A DNA stretch of 64,000 nucleotides from Rhizobium sp. L1K21 (GTDB taxonomy: Bacteria > Pseudomonadota > Alphaproteobacteria > Rhizobiales > Rhizobiaceae): assembly GCF_024055895.1 (NCBI RefSeq), contig NZ_JAMXLE010000001.1:1178001-1242000 (forward strand), written 5' to 3'. A program made the position numbers and the translations under genes. Below the pieces are notes generated by a model. It saw nothing but the letters and a program-made list of their open reading frames with translations, did no database searches and was not told where the DNA came from. Below are positions 35,575 through 45,391 of the stretch, piece after piece. Each line of letters begins with the position of its first letter. The first letter of the stretch is position 1.

Positions 35575-37092
35575 TTACTTGACGACGATGCGTCCGTCGA
35601 CCTTGGGGGATACGGCTCCCATTTCACGGACATAGACCATAACGTCGTTGGCCATAAGCTTGCCGTTGTTGCCGTCAACGATCACGTTGCTGCCGGTGAA
35701 GGCGGTGTAGCCATCGCCGCCGCCGAGCATGTAGTCATTGGTCGCGACTTTGTAGGTCTTCGCCGGATCGATTGGCTCGCCGTTGAAGGAGGCGGAAACG
35801 ATACGGCTGCCCGGTGCTGCCTTGGAGTCAACTTCGATCTTGAGGCCTTCGGAGACCTGCGGGAAGCGGCCAGCGCCATCTTCGATCATCGAAACACCGT
35901 TTTCGAGGCCTTCGAGGATCTGCTTGCCGGTCATTTCAGCAACAACCGTCTTGTTGCCGAAGGGCAGTTCGGAGAGAATGTCGCGGCGTGTCAGTTCGGT
36001 GCCTGCGGCATATTCCTTGTCGCCACGAATGCCGCCACCGTTGATAATGGCGAAGTCTGCGCCTGAGGCCTTGACCATCGCGTCCGCGATCAGGTCGCCC
36101 ATGGCGGTTTCCTGCGTGCGCACCATGTTGCGGCGGCTATCGAGTGCGGTTTCGGTCTTGCCGATCACCACATCAAGCTCCTTGCCGAGTTCTTCCTGGA
36201 ACTGCTTGACCTTGGCTTCGGTTTCCGGGTCCGGGGTCACGTTTGCCGTGTCGATGAAGCGGAAGTTCGGCTCCCATGAGACGCGGCGTTTGCCGTCCTT
36301 CTCGCTGACATTGACGGTGATGTCGACCGGGATCATGTAGTTGGCGTCGATCGATGTGTCGACATAGGCGGTGATGCCGTTGTACTGGATCACGACATCG
36401 TGGTCGTCGCCCGAGAGGATGACGTCGAAGGCCTTGGAGGCCAGCATCAGCTGGTCATAAGAATGCGGTGCCTGAACAACGCCGACGACGAGGTCAGCAC
36501 CTTCGTCACGGGCCTGTTTGGCAGCAGTGACGGCGGTTTCTACCGTTGATTCAAACTTCCAGTCGTCGGTGGTTGCGACCTCGGGGGAAGTGTCCTGCGC
36601 GACTGGAATGAGGGCAACCTTCACGCCTTCGATTTCCTTCCACATAACGCCGCCAAGACCTTCAATCGGCGATCCATCGGCATGCGTGATATTGATCGCG
36701 GCCCACGGATATTTGGAATCCTTCAGCTTGGCGATGAAGTTTTCCGTGCCGAAATCGAATTCGTGGTTGCCGGGAACGGCCAGGTCGAAGGGAACCATAT
36801 TGGTGAGGTCGATCATGTTCTGGCCCTTGTCGAGGCCGGAAAGCAGAGACGGGGAGAGCATGTCGCCGTCGAACACGTAGATGGTGTTGGGGTTTGCGGC
36901 CTTTTCGGCCTTTGCAACGGCATTCATGCGCGCCAGACCACCACGGGTCTTGCCGCCGTCAAACTGGTACACGTCGCCGACGCCGAGAAAGGTGATCTTG
37001 ACTGTTTCCGCCTGGGCCGCGGTGACAGCGGCGGAACAGAGCATGGATGTTGCGAGAAGAATGCCCGACATTCTGGAGAGTGCGCGTTTCAT
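35575..37092 (-). CDS. periplasmic 5'-nucleotidase/metallophosphatase (UshA-like)
   Basis: This 505-aa protein has a signal peptide (to about residue 28, ending AAQAETV), a metallophosphatase domain with FDGDMLSPS, VPGNHEFDFG and LSGDDHDVV, and a C-terminal 5'-nucleotidase domain with AIINGGGIRGDKEYAAG and NDYMLGGGDGYTAF. It likely hydrolyses nucleotides or related phosphodiesters outside the cytoplasm. The first metal motif (GVGDVYQF) replaces the usual D-x-H, so activity or metal binding may differ. Confidence 0.9.
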   Translation of the reverse strand: MKRALSRMSGILLATSMLCSAAVTAAQAETVKITFLGVGDVYQFDGGKTRGGLARMNAVAKAEKAANPNTIYVFDGDMLSPSLLSGLDKGQNMIDLTNMVPFDLAVPGNHEFDFGTENFIAKLKDSKYPWAAINITHADGSPIEGLGGVMWKEIEGVKVALIPVAQDTSPEVATTDDWKFESTVETAVTAAKQARDEGADLVVGVVQAPHSYDQLMLASKAFDVILSGDDHDVVIQYNGITAYVDTSIDANYMIPVDITVNVSEKDGKRRVSWEPNFRFIDTANVTPDPETEAKVKQFQEELGKELDVVIGKTETALDSRRNMVRTQETAMGDLIADAMVKASGADFAIINGGGIRGDKEYAAGTELTRRDILSELPFGNKTVVAEMTGKQILEGLENGVSMIEDGAGRFPQVSEGLKIEVDSKAAPGSRIVSASFNGEPIDPAKTYKVATNDYMLGGGDGYTAFTGSNVIVDGNNGKLMANDVMVYVREMGAVSPKVDGRIVVK

Positions 37093-37309
37093 TGTGACCT
37101 ACCTCTGAGGGTTCGATTTTATTATGTTTCAACCCGCCTTTTGCTTCAAAAAGGCAGGCGGTTTGGGAGCCATCATGCGCCAGGCGCCGGCACCTGCGCT
37201 CATTACTTCAAGTTTGTGAAAGCTTCGCAACAGAAATTTTTCCGAACAGTCAAAAAAACTGTCACAAATGAACTGTCATACTCATTTTGCGGCTCGTCTG
37301 AATGTTGCG

Positions 37310-37774
37310 TCAGGCGGCATAGGAAACGGGAATGGTGCGACCGCTTTTGAGCGTTTCCATGGAGATTGAGGCTGAAATCTCGAAAATGGAGACTTTGCTG
37401 ACGAGCCTCTTGTAGACAGTATCATAGTGTTCGGCGTTCGGCAGGGCGATGGTGAGAATGTAGTCGTAAGAGCCCGTGACGCGATGCGCCTCGATGATTT
37501 CAGGGATATCAACGATTGCCCGGCGGAACTGCTCGAGCCATTCTTCGTCATGCCGCGCTGTCTTGATCAGCGCGATCAATGTGGTGGGGACGCCCATGCG
37601 GTTTCTGTCGAGCACCGCGCTGCGACTTGAAATATAGCCTTCTTCCTCCAGGCGCTGAACGCGCCTCGAACAGGCTGAGACGGAAAGGCTTACGGCTTCT
37701 GACAACTGCGTGAGGGGAATCGTTGCGTCCTGCTGCAGAAGTCTGAGTATCTTGCGGTCGCGGTCGTCAATCAT
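37310..37774 (-). CDS. Lrp/AsnC-family transcriptional regulator
   Basis: This 154-aa protein has the AsnC HTH (DRKILRLLQQDATIPLTQLSEAVSLSVSACSRRVQRLEEEGYI) and a RAM/ACT ligand domain (EIIEAHRVTGSYDYILTIALPNAEHYD). It is divergent from an Asp/Glu racemase-like gene and probably regulates it in response to an amino acid. Confidence 0.92.
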   Translation of the reverse strand: MIDDRDRKILRLLQQDATIPLTQLSEAVSLSVSACSRRVQRLEEEGYISSRSAVLDRNRMGVPTTLIALIKTARHDEEWLEQFRRAIVDIPEIIEAHRVTGSYDYILTIALPNAEHYDTVYKRLVSKVSIFEISASISMETLKSGRTIPVSYAA

Positions 37775-37935
37775 CGTTTGGCTGCCATTTTTCTATGCTT
37801 GATTGCGAAAATTGGAGAACAGGCGCGAAAATTTTGCGCCATATTCGCCATTATCAACGAATAATGCAAGCCGAACGCGACAAGTCCGTTTTATCTTTGT
37901 GCATGTTGAAAACAATTTACATGATGGGGAAAGCC

Positions 37936-38661
37936 ATGAAACGGATTGGCCTGATCGGCGGAATGAGCTTTGAAAGCTCGGCGGTTTATTACAAGCTTAT
38001 CAACGAGATGGTCCGCGAGGCGCTGGGTGGGCTTTCGTCGGCGGATTTATTCCTGCATTCGGTCGATTTCGCAGAGATCGTCGCCATGCAGAAGGCCGGC
38101 AAGTGGGACGACGCAGCCAACAAACTGGCTGAAAGCGCGAAGATGCTGGAAAAGAGCGGGGCCGACTGCATACTCATCTGCACCAACACCATGCACAAGG
38201 TTGCAGACACTGTTGCTGCCAGCGTCGATATCCCGCTCATCAGCATCATTGACGAGACGGCCAAGGCCATCAAGTCTGCCGGTGCTTCCAAACCGCTGCT
38301 GCTGGCGACCCGTTACACGATGGAACACGGTTTCTATCAGCAGGTGATGGCGCGTCACGGACTGGAGATCATGGTACCGGAAGCCGCTGACCGCACCATG
38401 GTGCACGACATCATTTTCGAAGAACTATGTGCGGGCAAGGTAGACGACCAATCACGGCAACGGATGATGGCGATAGTGGATGCTGCCAAGGCAGACGGTG
38501 CCGACAGCGTTATCCTCGGATGCACGGAAATCTGCCTTCTGGTGGATGAGCATTGCCTTTCGCTTCCCGTATTCGATTCAACTGCCATTCACTGTGAAGC
38601 CGCACTTTCTTTCGCGCTTTCCGGTGAACCGGGAATGAAACAGGCGACAAAGGCTGCCTGA
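37936..38661 (+). CDS. aspartate/glutamate racemase family protein
   Basis: At 241 aa, the start MKRIGLIGGMSFESSAVYYKLINE, the first catalytic Cys region (DCILICTNTMHKVAD) and the second (SVILGCTEICLLV) are typical of cofactor-independent amino-acid racemases of the YgeA/aspartate racemase group. GGGGAAAG precedes the ATG. It is divergent from an Lrp-type regulator. The substrate could be Asp, Glu or another amino acid. Confidence 0.88.
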   Translation: MKRIGLIGGMSFESSAVYYKLINEMVREALGGLSSADLFLHSVDFAEIVAMQKAGKWDDAANKLAESAKMLEKSGADCILICTNTMHKVADTVAASVDIPLISIIDETAKAIKSAGASKPLLLATRYTMEHGFYQQVMARHGLEIMVPEAADRTMVHDIIFEELCAGKVDDQSRQRMMAIVDAAKADGADSVILGCTEICLLVDEHCLSLPVFDSTAIHCEAALSFALSGEPGMKQATKAA

Positions 38662-38700
38662 ACCGTTGGGGGCGCAAAAAGCGTTGTCGCTTGCGTTCTT

Positions 38701-40371
38701 CTAGGCCACCCGATTTGGTTGGAGTGCCGGTGCCGGTGCCGGTGCGCCGCCCATCCCTTTGAGATGGTTGCCCCACACAACATCCTGATTGCGGCCCGAG
38801 ATCTTCGCCCTATAAAGCGCGATATCGGCCGCTTTGATGCAGTTTGTGAGCGTCATGCCTGCGTCCGGTGCCTGCGCAATACCGGCTGAGAAGTTCAACG
38901 CAAAGTCTTCCAATCCCGGGATAACGAGTTTTGCAAATTCGCTGCGGATGTGTGCGGTTCGCTCCAGGGCATCTGCTGTTGAACATTGCGGAAGGACGAT
39001 CAGGAATTCTTCTCCGCCTTGGCGCACTGCCATCTCGCCGGTCTTGAGGCTTGATTTCAAAAGGCCGGCGAAGGCCACCAGAACCTGGTCGCCGATATCG
39101 TGGCCGAAGCGATCGTTGATCTGTTTGAAGAAGTCGAGGTCGAACAGAATTAGCGATGTCGGCTCGTCTGGCGTCGCGCATTCGACAAGCGCTGTGGCCG
39201 CCGTGCTCGCGTGGCGGCGATTGTGCAGGCCTGTCAGATGGTCGCGCGTTGCCTCTTCTTCGAGGCGCTTCTGCAGAATAAGATTTTCTTCAAGACGGTG
39301 CTGCAGGTCTTCACCAACGGCCAGCAGTCTCTGCTTTGCGGTTTCACGTGCCGTGACATCACGCAAGACGAGCAGCCTGCATCCTTTGCGATCCCACTGT
39401 TCGAGCGATCTTTGGGACACTTCAAAGATAAGGGTGTTGTTGTTCAGATAAACCAGTTCCGGATGCGGGTGCTTGTTGGGCGTGCAGACCGAGAGGTTGT
39501 AAAGCGGATGATTGAGCGGCAGCGTTTTTCCAACCGGCTTGGCACCCAATTCGGCGTGACTTTCAGCCGCAGGATTAAGCTCCAGAATGACATTGTTCTC
39601 ATCCAGCACGATGACCGGGTCGGGCAGAATTGAGAAGATGACGTCGCGCGCCACCGGCGGCAATGTAAAGAGCTTTGCCTTGCTTTGAAGCGCCAGCATG
39701 ATGAACGAGGTGGCCGCAAAGGCAAATGGCGTCGGGTCGTCGTTGAGAATTCTGAACTCAAACAGGTTGAATGCTATGTTAGCGACCCACGGTAGCGCCA
39801 TGGCGGCAAGTACGCCGACAAATTGCAGCTGGTGCAGGCCCGATGACCGCTTCAACTTGCGGATGGCGGCGACGGAGGCTGCGGCCAGTGCGACATAGAT
39901 GATGGCCAGCAGAACGAAATAGAGCCAGCCATGAGAGAAACTGGGACGATGGATATTGGTTATGCCGGTGTAAATCGTCTGGTGATACTGGTTGGTCAAG
40001 GCGGCCACGCCACCAAAAGCAGTGATCATCAGCGCCATCGCGAAGTTCTTCGGCTGGCCTGCCTTTGTGTATCCAGCGTAATCCAGAAAGCCGATCGCCC
40101 AGAAAAGCGGTGTTCCGAGGATGCCGAACCAGGCCAGTTCGCAGAGCAGAACCTTGAGATTCAGGCTATCCACGTTCAAACGCACGATGACGACGGTAAT
40201 CCACCAGATCGATGCAAGACCTGAAAGAACAAGAGCGAGCCGGCCGGGCGCGGCCGGCGAGCGCAAAATGCGGTAGAGCGTTAGCGCCGATACGAGAGCG
40301 GCGGCAATAAGGATTAGACCGGAACCAAGCACAAATAAGGCCTTATACTTCCTTCGATTGGCGTGGGGCAC
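38701..40371 (-). CDS. membrane diguanylate cyclase (7TM-PAS-GGDEF)
   Basis: At 556 aa it has about seven N-terminal membrane helices (to about residue 230), a PAS-like domain (DVIFSILPDPVIVLDENNVILELNPAAE), a short coiled coil and a C-terminal GGDEF domain. The catalytic motif is GGEEF (RQGGEEFLIVLP) with LFDLDFFKQINDRFGHDIGD, so it should be active. The allosteric I-site RxxD is replaced by KTGE, implying no c-di-GMP product inhibition. The membrane part resembles 7TM histidine-kinase sensors. Confidence 0.88.
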   Translation of the reverse strand: MPHANRRKYKALFVLGSGLILIAAALVSALTLYRILRSPAAPGRLALVLSGLASIWWITVVIVRLNVDSLNLKVLLCELAWFGILGTPLFWAIGFLDYAGYTKAGQPKNFAMALMITAFGGVAALTNQYHQTIYTGITNIHRPSFSHGWLYFVLLAIIYVALAAASVAAIRKLKRSSGLHQLQFVGVLAAMALPWVANIAFNLFEFRILNDDPTPFAFAATSFIMLALQSKAKLFTLPPVARDVIFSILPDPVIVLDENNVILELNPAAESHAELGAKPVGKTLPLNHPLYNLSVCTPNKHPHPELVYLNNNTLIFEVSQRSLEQWDRKGCRLLVLRDVTARETAKQRLLAVGEDLQHRLEENLILQKRLEEEATRDHLTGLHNRRHASTAATALVECATPDEPTSLILFDLDFFKQINDRFGHDIGDQVLVAFAGLLKSSLKTGEMAVRQGGEEFLIVLPQCSTADALERTAHIRSEFAKLVIPGLEDFALNFSAGIAQAPDAGMTLTNCIKAADIALYRAKISGRNQDVVWGNHLKGMGGAPAPAPALQPNRVA

Positions 40372-40411
40372 CGAAAGCGAAGGGGTGTCGAGCGGATTAA
40401 CGTTTGCAGGC

Positions 40412-40460
40412 TAGCGATATTTCGCTAACGAATGTTTTCACTATCATTGATTGTGAAAAC
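40412..40460. promoter_or_regulatory. two inverted repeats upstream of the diguanylate cyclase gene
   Basis: TAGCGA-TATT-TCGCTA at 40412-40427 and GTTTTCAC-N11-GTGAAAAC at 40434-40460, both perfect, lie 41-89 bp upstream of the cyclase start. The second has the length and spacing of a dimeric repressor site. Function inferred. Confidence 0.45.
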
Positions 40461-40621
40461 ACGCGCCGCACTAGATGATATGTGGTTAAAAAAACGTAAG
40501 CCGGAGGTGCCAACGGCGCTCCAAAACACAGGATGTGACGACGGGCGCTGGAAAGCCAGAGAGAATGGGAATTTCTCTGGCTTGCAGATTGACAGCGCCG
40601 CGGCCAAACTCTAAAAGAACC

Positions 40622-40635
40622 GTACCGTACGGTAC
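40622..40635. promoter_or_regulatory. palindromic operator upstream of the tetR-ilvC pair
   Basis: GTACCGTACGGTAC is a perfect 14-bp palindrome 20 bp before the TetR start codon, immediately followed by a -10-like TATAAG (40636-40641). It fits TetR autoregulation. Confidence 0.6.
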
Positions 40636-40654
40636 TATAAGAGTTGGAGGCACC

Positions 40655-41314
40655 GTGTCATTGGTATCGCAGACAGATGAATTTACGCCGCGCCAGAACG
40701 CTGTTCTGGAGGAGGCGTTGCGTCTGCTGATCAAGGGCGGAGAGAAGGCTCTGACGACCGCTGGTGTTGCCCGCGCTGCCAACTGCTCGAAGGAAAGCCT
40801 TTATAAGTGGTTTGGCGATCGCGACGGGTTGCTCGCCGCAATGATTTCCTATCAGGCGTCCAAGGTGCGGGCCTATGAACCCGCTGGTGAAAAACTGACC
40901 GAAGAAGACCTGCGTGCGCATTTGACCTCTTTCGTGCGCGATCTTCTGGAGGTTCTCTCCGGCGAGGTTTCGCTGGCGCTGAACCGGCTGGCTATCGGCC
41001 AGGCAAGCCGGGAAGGGGGCAAGTTGGGCCAGATGATGCTGGAGCGCGGGCGCGGACCCGTTGGCAAGCGTACCATTGCACTTTTGGAAGCAGGACGCCG
41101 TTCGGGACTTCTCGATTTCAGCGACGGCAATGAAGCTTATTTAAGCTTGTATGGCCTGGCTGTCGGGGATTTGCATGTTCGCATGCTTTTGGGGTTGCGG
41201 GCAGAGGATGCACGCAAGGAATTCGGTGTGCGGGCGGAAAAAGCAGTTGATGCTTTTTTGACGCTTTACGGCACCGATCGGAAATGGGAAGAGCCGCGCA
41301 TCAGAAGCGTCTAG
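40655..41314 (+). CDS. TetR-family transcriptional regulator upstream of ilvC
   Basis: At 219 aa it has a TetR HTH (VLEEALRLLIKGGEKALTTAGVARAANCSKESLYKWFGDRDGLLAAM) and a helical C-terminal domain of the type TetR_C_7-like (VLSGEVSLALNRLAIGQASREGGKLG). The start is GTG at 40655, with GGAGG 4 bases upstream. It lies 53 bp before ilvC in the same direction, with no obvious promoter between, so the two may be cotranscribed. The ligand is unknown. Confidence 0.88.
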   Translation: MSLVSQTDEFTPRQNAVLEEALRLLIKGGEKALTTAGVARAANCSKESLYKWFGDRDGLLAAMISYQASKVRAYEPAGEKLTEEDLRAHLTSFVRDLLEVLSGEVSLALNRLAIGQASREGGKLGQMMLERGRGPVGKRTIALLEAGRRSGLLDFSDGNEAYLSLYGLAVGDLHVRMLLGLRAEDARKEFGVRAEKAVDAFLTLYGTDRKWEEPRIRSV

Positions 41315-41352
41315 CTCTTCTTTTCAGGGACAATTCAGACAAGCACATTTAA

Positions 41353-42387
<1,035 letters not shown>

Positions 42388-42412
42388 GCGCCTCAATCTT
42401 CAAGAAAACCAG

Positions 42413-42436
42413 GCCGGGGAGGGTGACTTCCCCGGC
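42413..42436. terminator. intrinsic terminator between ilvC and the convergent aldehyde dehydrogenase gene
   Basis: GCCGGGGA (42413-42420), 8-base loop, TCCCCGGC (42429-42436), then TTCTATTTT. It lies between two converging genes and may act in both directions. Confidence 0.8.
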
Positions 42437-42466
42437 TTCTATTTTGTTTCAGTCTGTCGTCATTCG

Positions 42467-43861
42467 TCACGCGGCGATGGTGCCGCCCATATCGAAGATT
42501 GACTTTGCGTTGGCAAATTCGCGCACGCCGAGACCACCGTGTTCGCGACCGTAGCCTGAGTTTTTCACACCGCCGAAGGGCATGTTGGGCTGGGCCAGAC
42601 TGTAGCCATTGATGAACACCATACCCGTGTCGAAGCAATCTGCGGCCAATTTGCGGGCGTGGTCGACATTCTTGGAAAAGATGCCACCGCCAAGGCCGAA
42701 CTTGCTGTCATTGGCAAGCCGGAAGGCATCTTCATCATCTTTCGCGCGAATGAGCGAGGCGACCGGACCGAACAGTTCGTCGTCATAGGCCGGCTGCCCC
42801 GGCTGAACATTGTTCAGGACAGTTGCAGGATAGTAATAACCATCGCCGTCGGGAACTTCGCCGCCGATCAGGATCTGCGCGCCATTCTTCACGCTTTCCT
42901 GCACCTGCTCATGAAGCTTTTCGCGCAGGTCCTTGCGCGCCATCGGTCCCAGACGGGTGTCTTCCTTCATCGGGTCACCGGATTTGACCGCCTTCATGCG
43001 CTCCACGAAACGGGCCTGAAACTCTTCGTAAACGGAATCGACCACGATGAAGCGCTTGGCGGCAATGCAGGTTTCGGCATTGTTGGCCATGCGGCCTGCC
43101 ACGCAACCTTCGACAGCAAGGTCCAGATCGGCATCGCTCATGACGATGAAGGCATCGTTTGAGCCAAGTTCGAGAACCGACTTCTTGACGTGTTTGGCCG
43201 CTTCAACGGCAACCTTGGCGCCACCTTCTGTGCTGCCAGTGAAGGTCACGCCACGAACGAGTTCGTGGGCAATGACGTCGTTTGACTGGTCGTGGTCGAT
43301 CACCAACACGCGGAAGAGGTGTTCGGGAAGGCCGCCTTCGCGGAAGATTTCCTCCAGCAGCAGACCCGATCCGGTGACATTGGAGGCATGTTTAAGAAGA
43401 ACGCCGTTGCCGGTCATAATGCTGGCGATGGCATAACGGATCACCTGATAGGCCGGGAAATTCCAGGGCTGAATGCCATAAACGATGCCGATGGGACTGT
43501 AATGGATGTAACCGGTTCTGCCGAGCTGAAGATCGCGCGCCTCCTCCTTGAGGAACTCCGGTCCGGTTTCAGCCGTGTAATCACAAATGCCGGTGCAGAC
43601 ATCGACTTCGGAATAACCGGTGGAAATCGGCTTGCCCATTTCCTCGCACATGATCTTTGCGAGTTTTTCCTTGTTGGCCTGAAGGGACCTACCGATATTG
43701 GCAACAACCTGAGCCCGCTTTTCAGCAGGTATGAGGCGCCAGTCGAGATGAGCCTCGTGGCACTTCTTGATGATGTCCTCGACCTCAGAGCGGCTCATGC
43801 GCTCGTAGGTCTTGAGTTCTTTACCGGTCGCAGGATTAATGGTGGTAATATGATCTGACAT
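42467..43861 (-). CDS. aldehyde dehydrogenase, succinate-semialdehyde dehydrogenase-like
   Basis: At 464 aa it has the NAD(P)-binding PIGIVYGIQPWNFPAYQ, FTGSTEGGAKVAVEAAKHVKKSVLELGS with the general-base Glu, and the catalytic Cys in NNAETCIAAKR. C-terminal NMPFGGVKNSGYGREHG is typical of the YneI/Sad-like succinic semialdehyde dehydrogenases. It would oxidise an aldehyde, probably succinic semialdehyde, to the acid. Exact substrate inferred. Monocistronic, convergent with ilvC. Confidence 0.88.
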   Translation of the reverse strand: MSDHITTINPATGKELKTYERMSRSEVEDIIKKCHEAHLDWRLIPAEKRAQVVANIGRSLQANKEKLAKIMCEEMGKPISTGYSEVDVCTGICDYTAETGPEFLKEEARDLQLGRTGYIHYSPIGIVYGIQPWNFPAYQVIRYAIASIMTGNGVLLKHASNVTGSGLLLEEIFREGGLPEHLFRVLVIDHDQSNDVIAHELVRGVTFTGSTEGGAKVAVEAAKHVKKSVLELGSNDAFIVMSDADLDLAVEGCVAGRMANNAETCIAAKRFIVVDSVYEEFQARFVERMKAVKSGDPMKEDTRLGPMARKDLREKLHEQVQESVKNGAQILIGGEVPDGDGYYYPATVLNNVQPGQPAYDDELFGPVASLIRAKDDEDAFRLANDSKFGLGGGIFSKNVDHARKLAADCFDTGMVFINGYSLAQPNMPFGGVKNSGYGREHGGLGVREFANAKSIFDMGGTIAA

Positions 43862-44040
43862 GAAATGCCTCCTTTTGTTTCAACAACGTGGTGGCATCCA
43901 AACTGTTCCGGGCGGGCGCGAAGCGTTATTGTTGTGGTCATACTTTCTTAATCCTGTTTCCAAGCTTTTGCGGTCAAAGTTGTAGGCTTTTCTTTTCATC
44001 AACCTCGCGGTGCTAAGACGCTGGGCAAGGACCAAGGTTG

Positions 44041-45219
44041 ATGATGATGCAGACACAGCAACGCGAATTTTACTGGGATTTTGTGCGGGCAGTCTACTTG
44101 CTCCTGGGCGTGCCATTTCATGTCGCTGTTGCCTATTCCACCCATTTTGACTGGTCGGTGCCGTCACCAGAGCGAAGCCCTGTTCTGACATTTATTGCCG
44201 ATATGCTGCACACCGCGCGCATGCCCGGCTTTTTTGTCATTGCCGGCTATTTCTCCTTCATGATCCTCAGCCGCAAAGGTGTGGGGGTGTTCTTCCAGGA
44301 GCGCATGGTCCGTCTGGGCGTGCCGCTTATCACCGCCACACTGACAATCCTGCCGCTGCAGATGGTCATCCAGACATATTTCGAGGTTTCCAACGGGACA
44401 CTGGATGCCGATGCTTTCGGTTCAACACTCATCGCCCGCCTCACGCATTTTGATGAACCGTGGATTTCGCACCTCTGGTTTCTCTATATCCTCATTGGCT
44501 TGACGGTCGGTATTTCCATTCTTGCGCGTATCCTGCAGACCGGGCGGTTTGAAACGATCTATCGCAATATTGCTGAATTCGCGCTGCGCAACGGTGCGAT
44601 GAGCATCCTGGTCGTTGCCTTTGTTTGCACGCAGCTTGCCGTGGCATTGCCGCGGTTGGAGGCGCTTGGCGGTTCCAAGCTGATGGCGCTTCTGAGCTAT
44701 CTCCAATACACCCCTTATTTCCTGATCGGTGGGGCCATTTATCTCAGTCCCGTCGCCAAGGGCCGATATCTCGGGGTTGGTGTGCTGGCGGGCATTTCCG
44801 GGCTTGTGCTGGCCTATGTCGCGACATGGGAGGGGCAAACGGTCTGGAGCCGCACAGTCTTTCTGGTGTCAGGCTTTTTTGCCGCGCTGCTGGTTACGGG
44901 ATTTGTGGCGAATATGGCGCAACGCCATTTCAACCGTGCAAACCGGACCATACGCAACATCGCGGATGCGTCCTTTTCGATTTATCTCTTCCATCATCCG
45001 ATCATCTATGTGCTCGTCGGACTTTTCGCAAAGGTTGATCTGCCTCCGGTGCTGGAGTTTGTAATCATCACGCCGGTTACGGCCGTCCTGTCTTATCTGC
45101 TGCACAAGGCTGTGGCTGCAAACCGGATCACTGCGCTGCTCTTCAATGGTGTCCGTGCCAAAAAGGCCGCCCCGCAGCTTGAAACGGGTCAACGCGAAAA
45201 AGAGACGGTCGCGGCGTGA
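44041..45219 (+). CDS. membrane acyltransferase 3 family protein (OpgC/MdoC-like)
   Basis: At ~392 aa with about ten membrane helices. The N-terminal FYWDFVRAVYLLLGVPFHVAVAYS carries the family His, and ARMPGFFVIAGYFS follows, as in glucan-modifying OpgC/MdoC proteins. These transfer acyl groups such as succinyl to periplasmic glucans or other polymers. Three consecutive ATG codons (44041, 44044, 44047) after a TTG make the exact start ambiguous. A second acyltransferase gene follows in the same direction. Confidence 0.86.
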   Translation: MMMQTQQREFYWDFVRAVYLLLGVPFHVAVAYSTHFDWSVPSPERSPVLTFIADMLHTARMPGFFVIAGYFSFMILSRKGVGVFFQERMVRLGVPLITATLTILPLQMVIQTYFEVSNGTLDADAFGSTLIARLTHFDEPWISHLWFLYILIGLTVGISILARILQTGRFETIYRNIAEFALRNGAMSILVVAFVCTQLAVALPRLEALGGSKLMALLSYLQYTPYFLIGGAIYLSPVAKGRYLGVGVLAGISGLVLAYVATWEGQTVWSRTVFLVSGFFAALLVTGFVANMAQRHFNRANRTIRNIADASFSIYLFHHPIIYVLVGLFAKVDLPPVLEFVIITPVTAVLSYLLHKAVAANRITALLFNGVRAKKAAPQLETGQREKETVAA

Positions 45220-45391
45220 ACCGTAAAAATATCCATTGGTGCGCTGTGGAGCAAGGGAGGCCCAAAGCGCCCCGTCTTCATGATTCTGAAACTTCGAACG
45301 GCGATACTGTTTATCGCCTCACGGGTTTACAAGGTCCGGTTTTTGTGAAGGCACCCTCGCGTCAGGGAGATGTTTGGAGGCAGAATAGACC

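Noticed and set aside
37259-37279. PHO box upstream of the 5'-nucleotidase gene
   Set aside because: The CTGTCA-type repeats have a 14-bp period instead of 11 and lie ~170 bp from the start; noted only as repeats.
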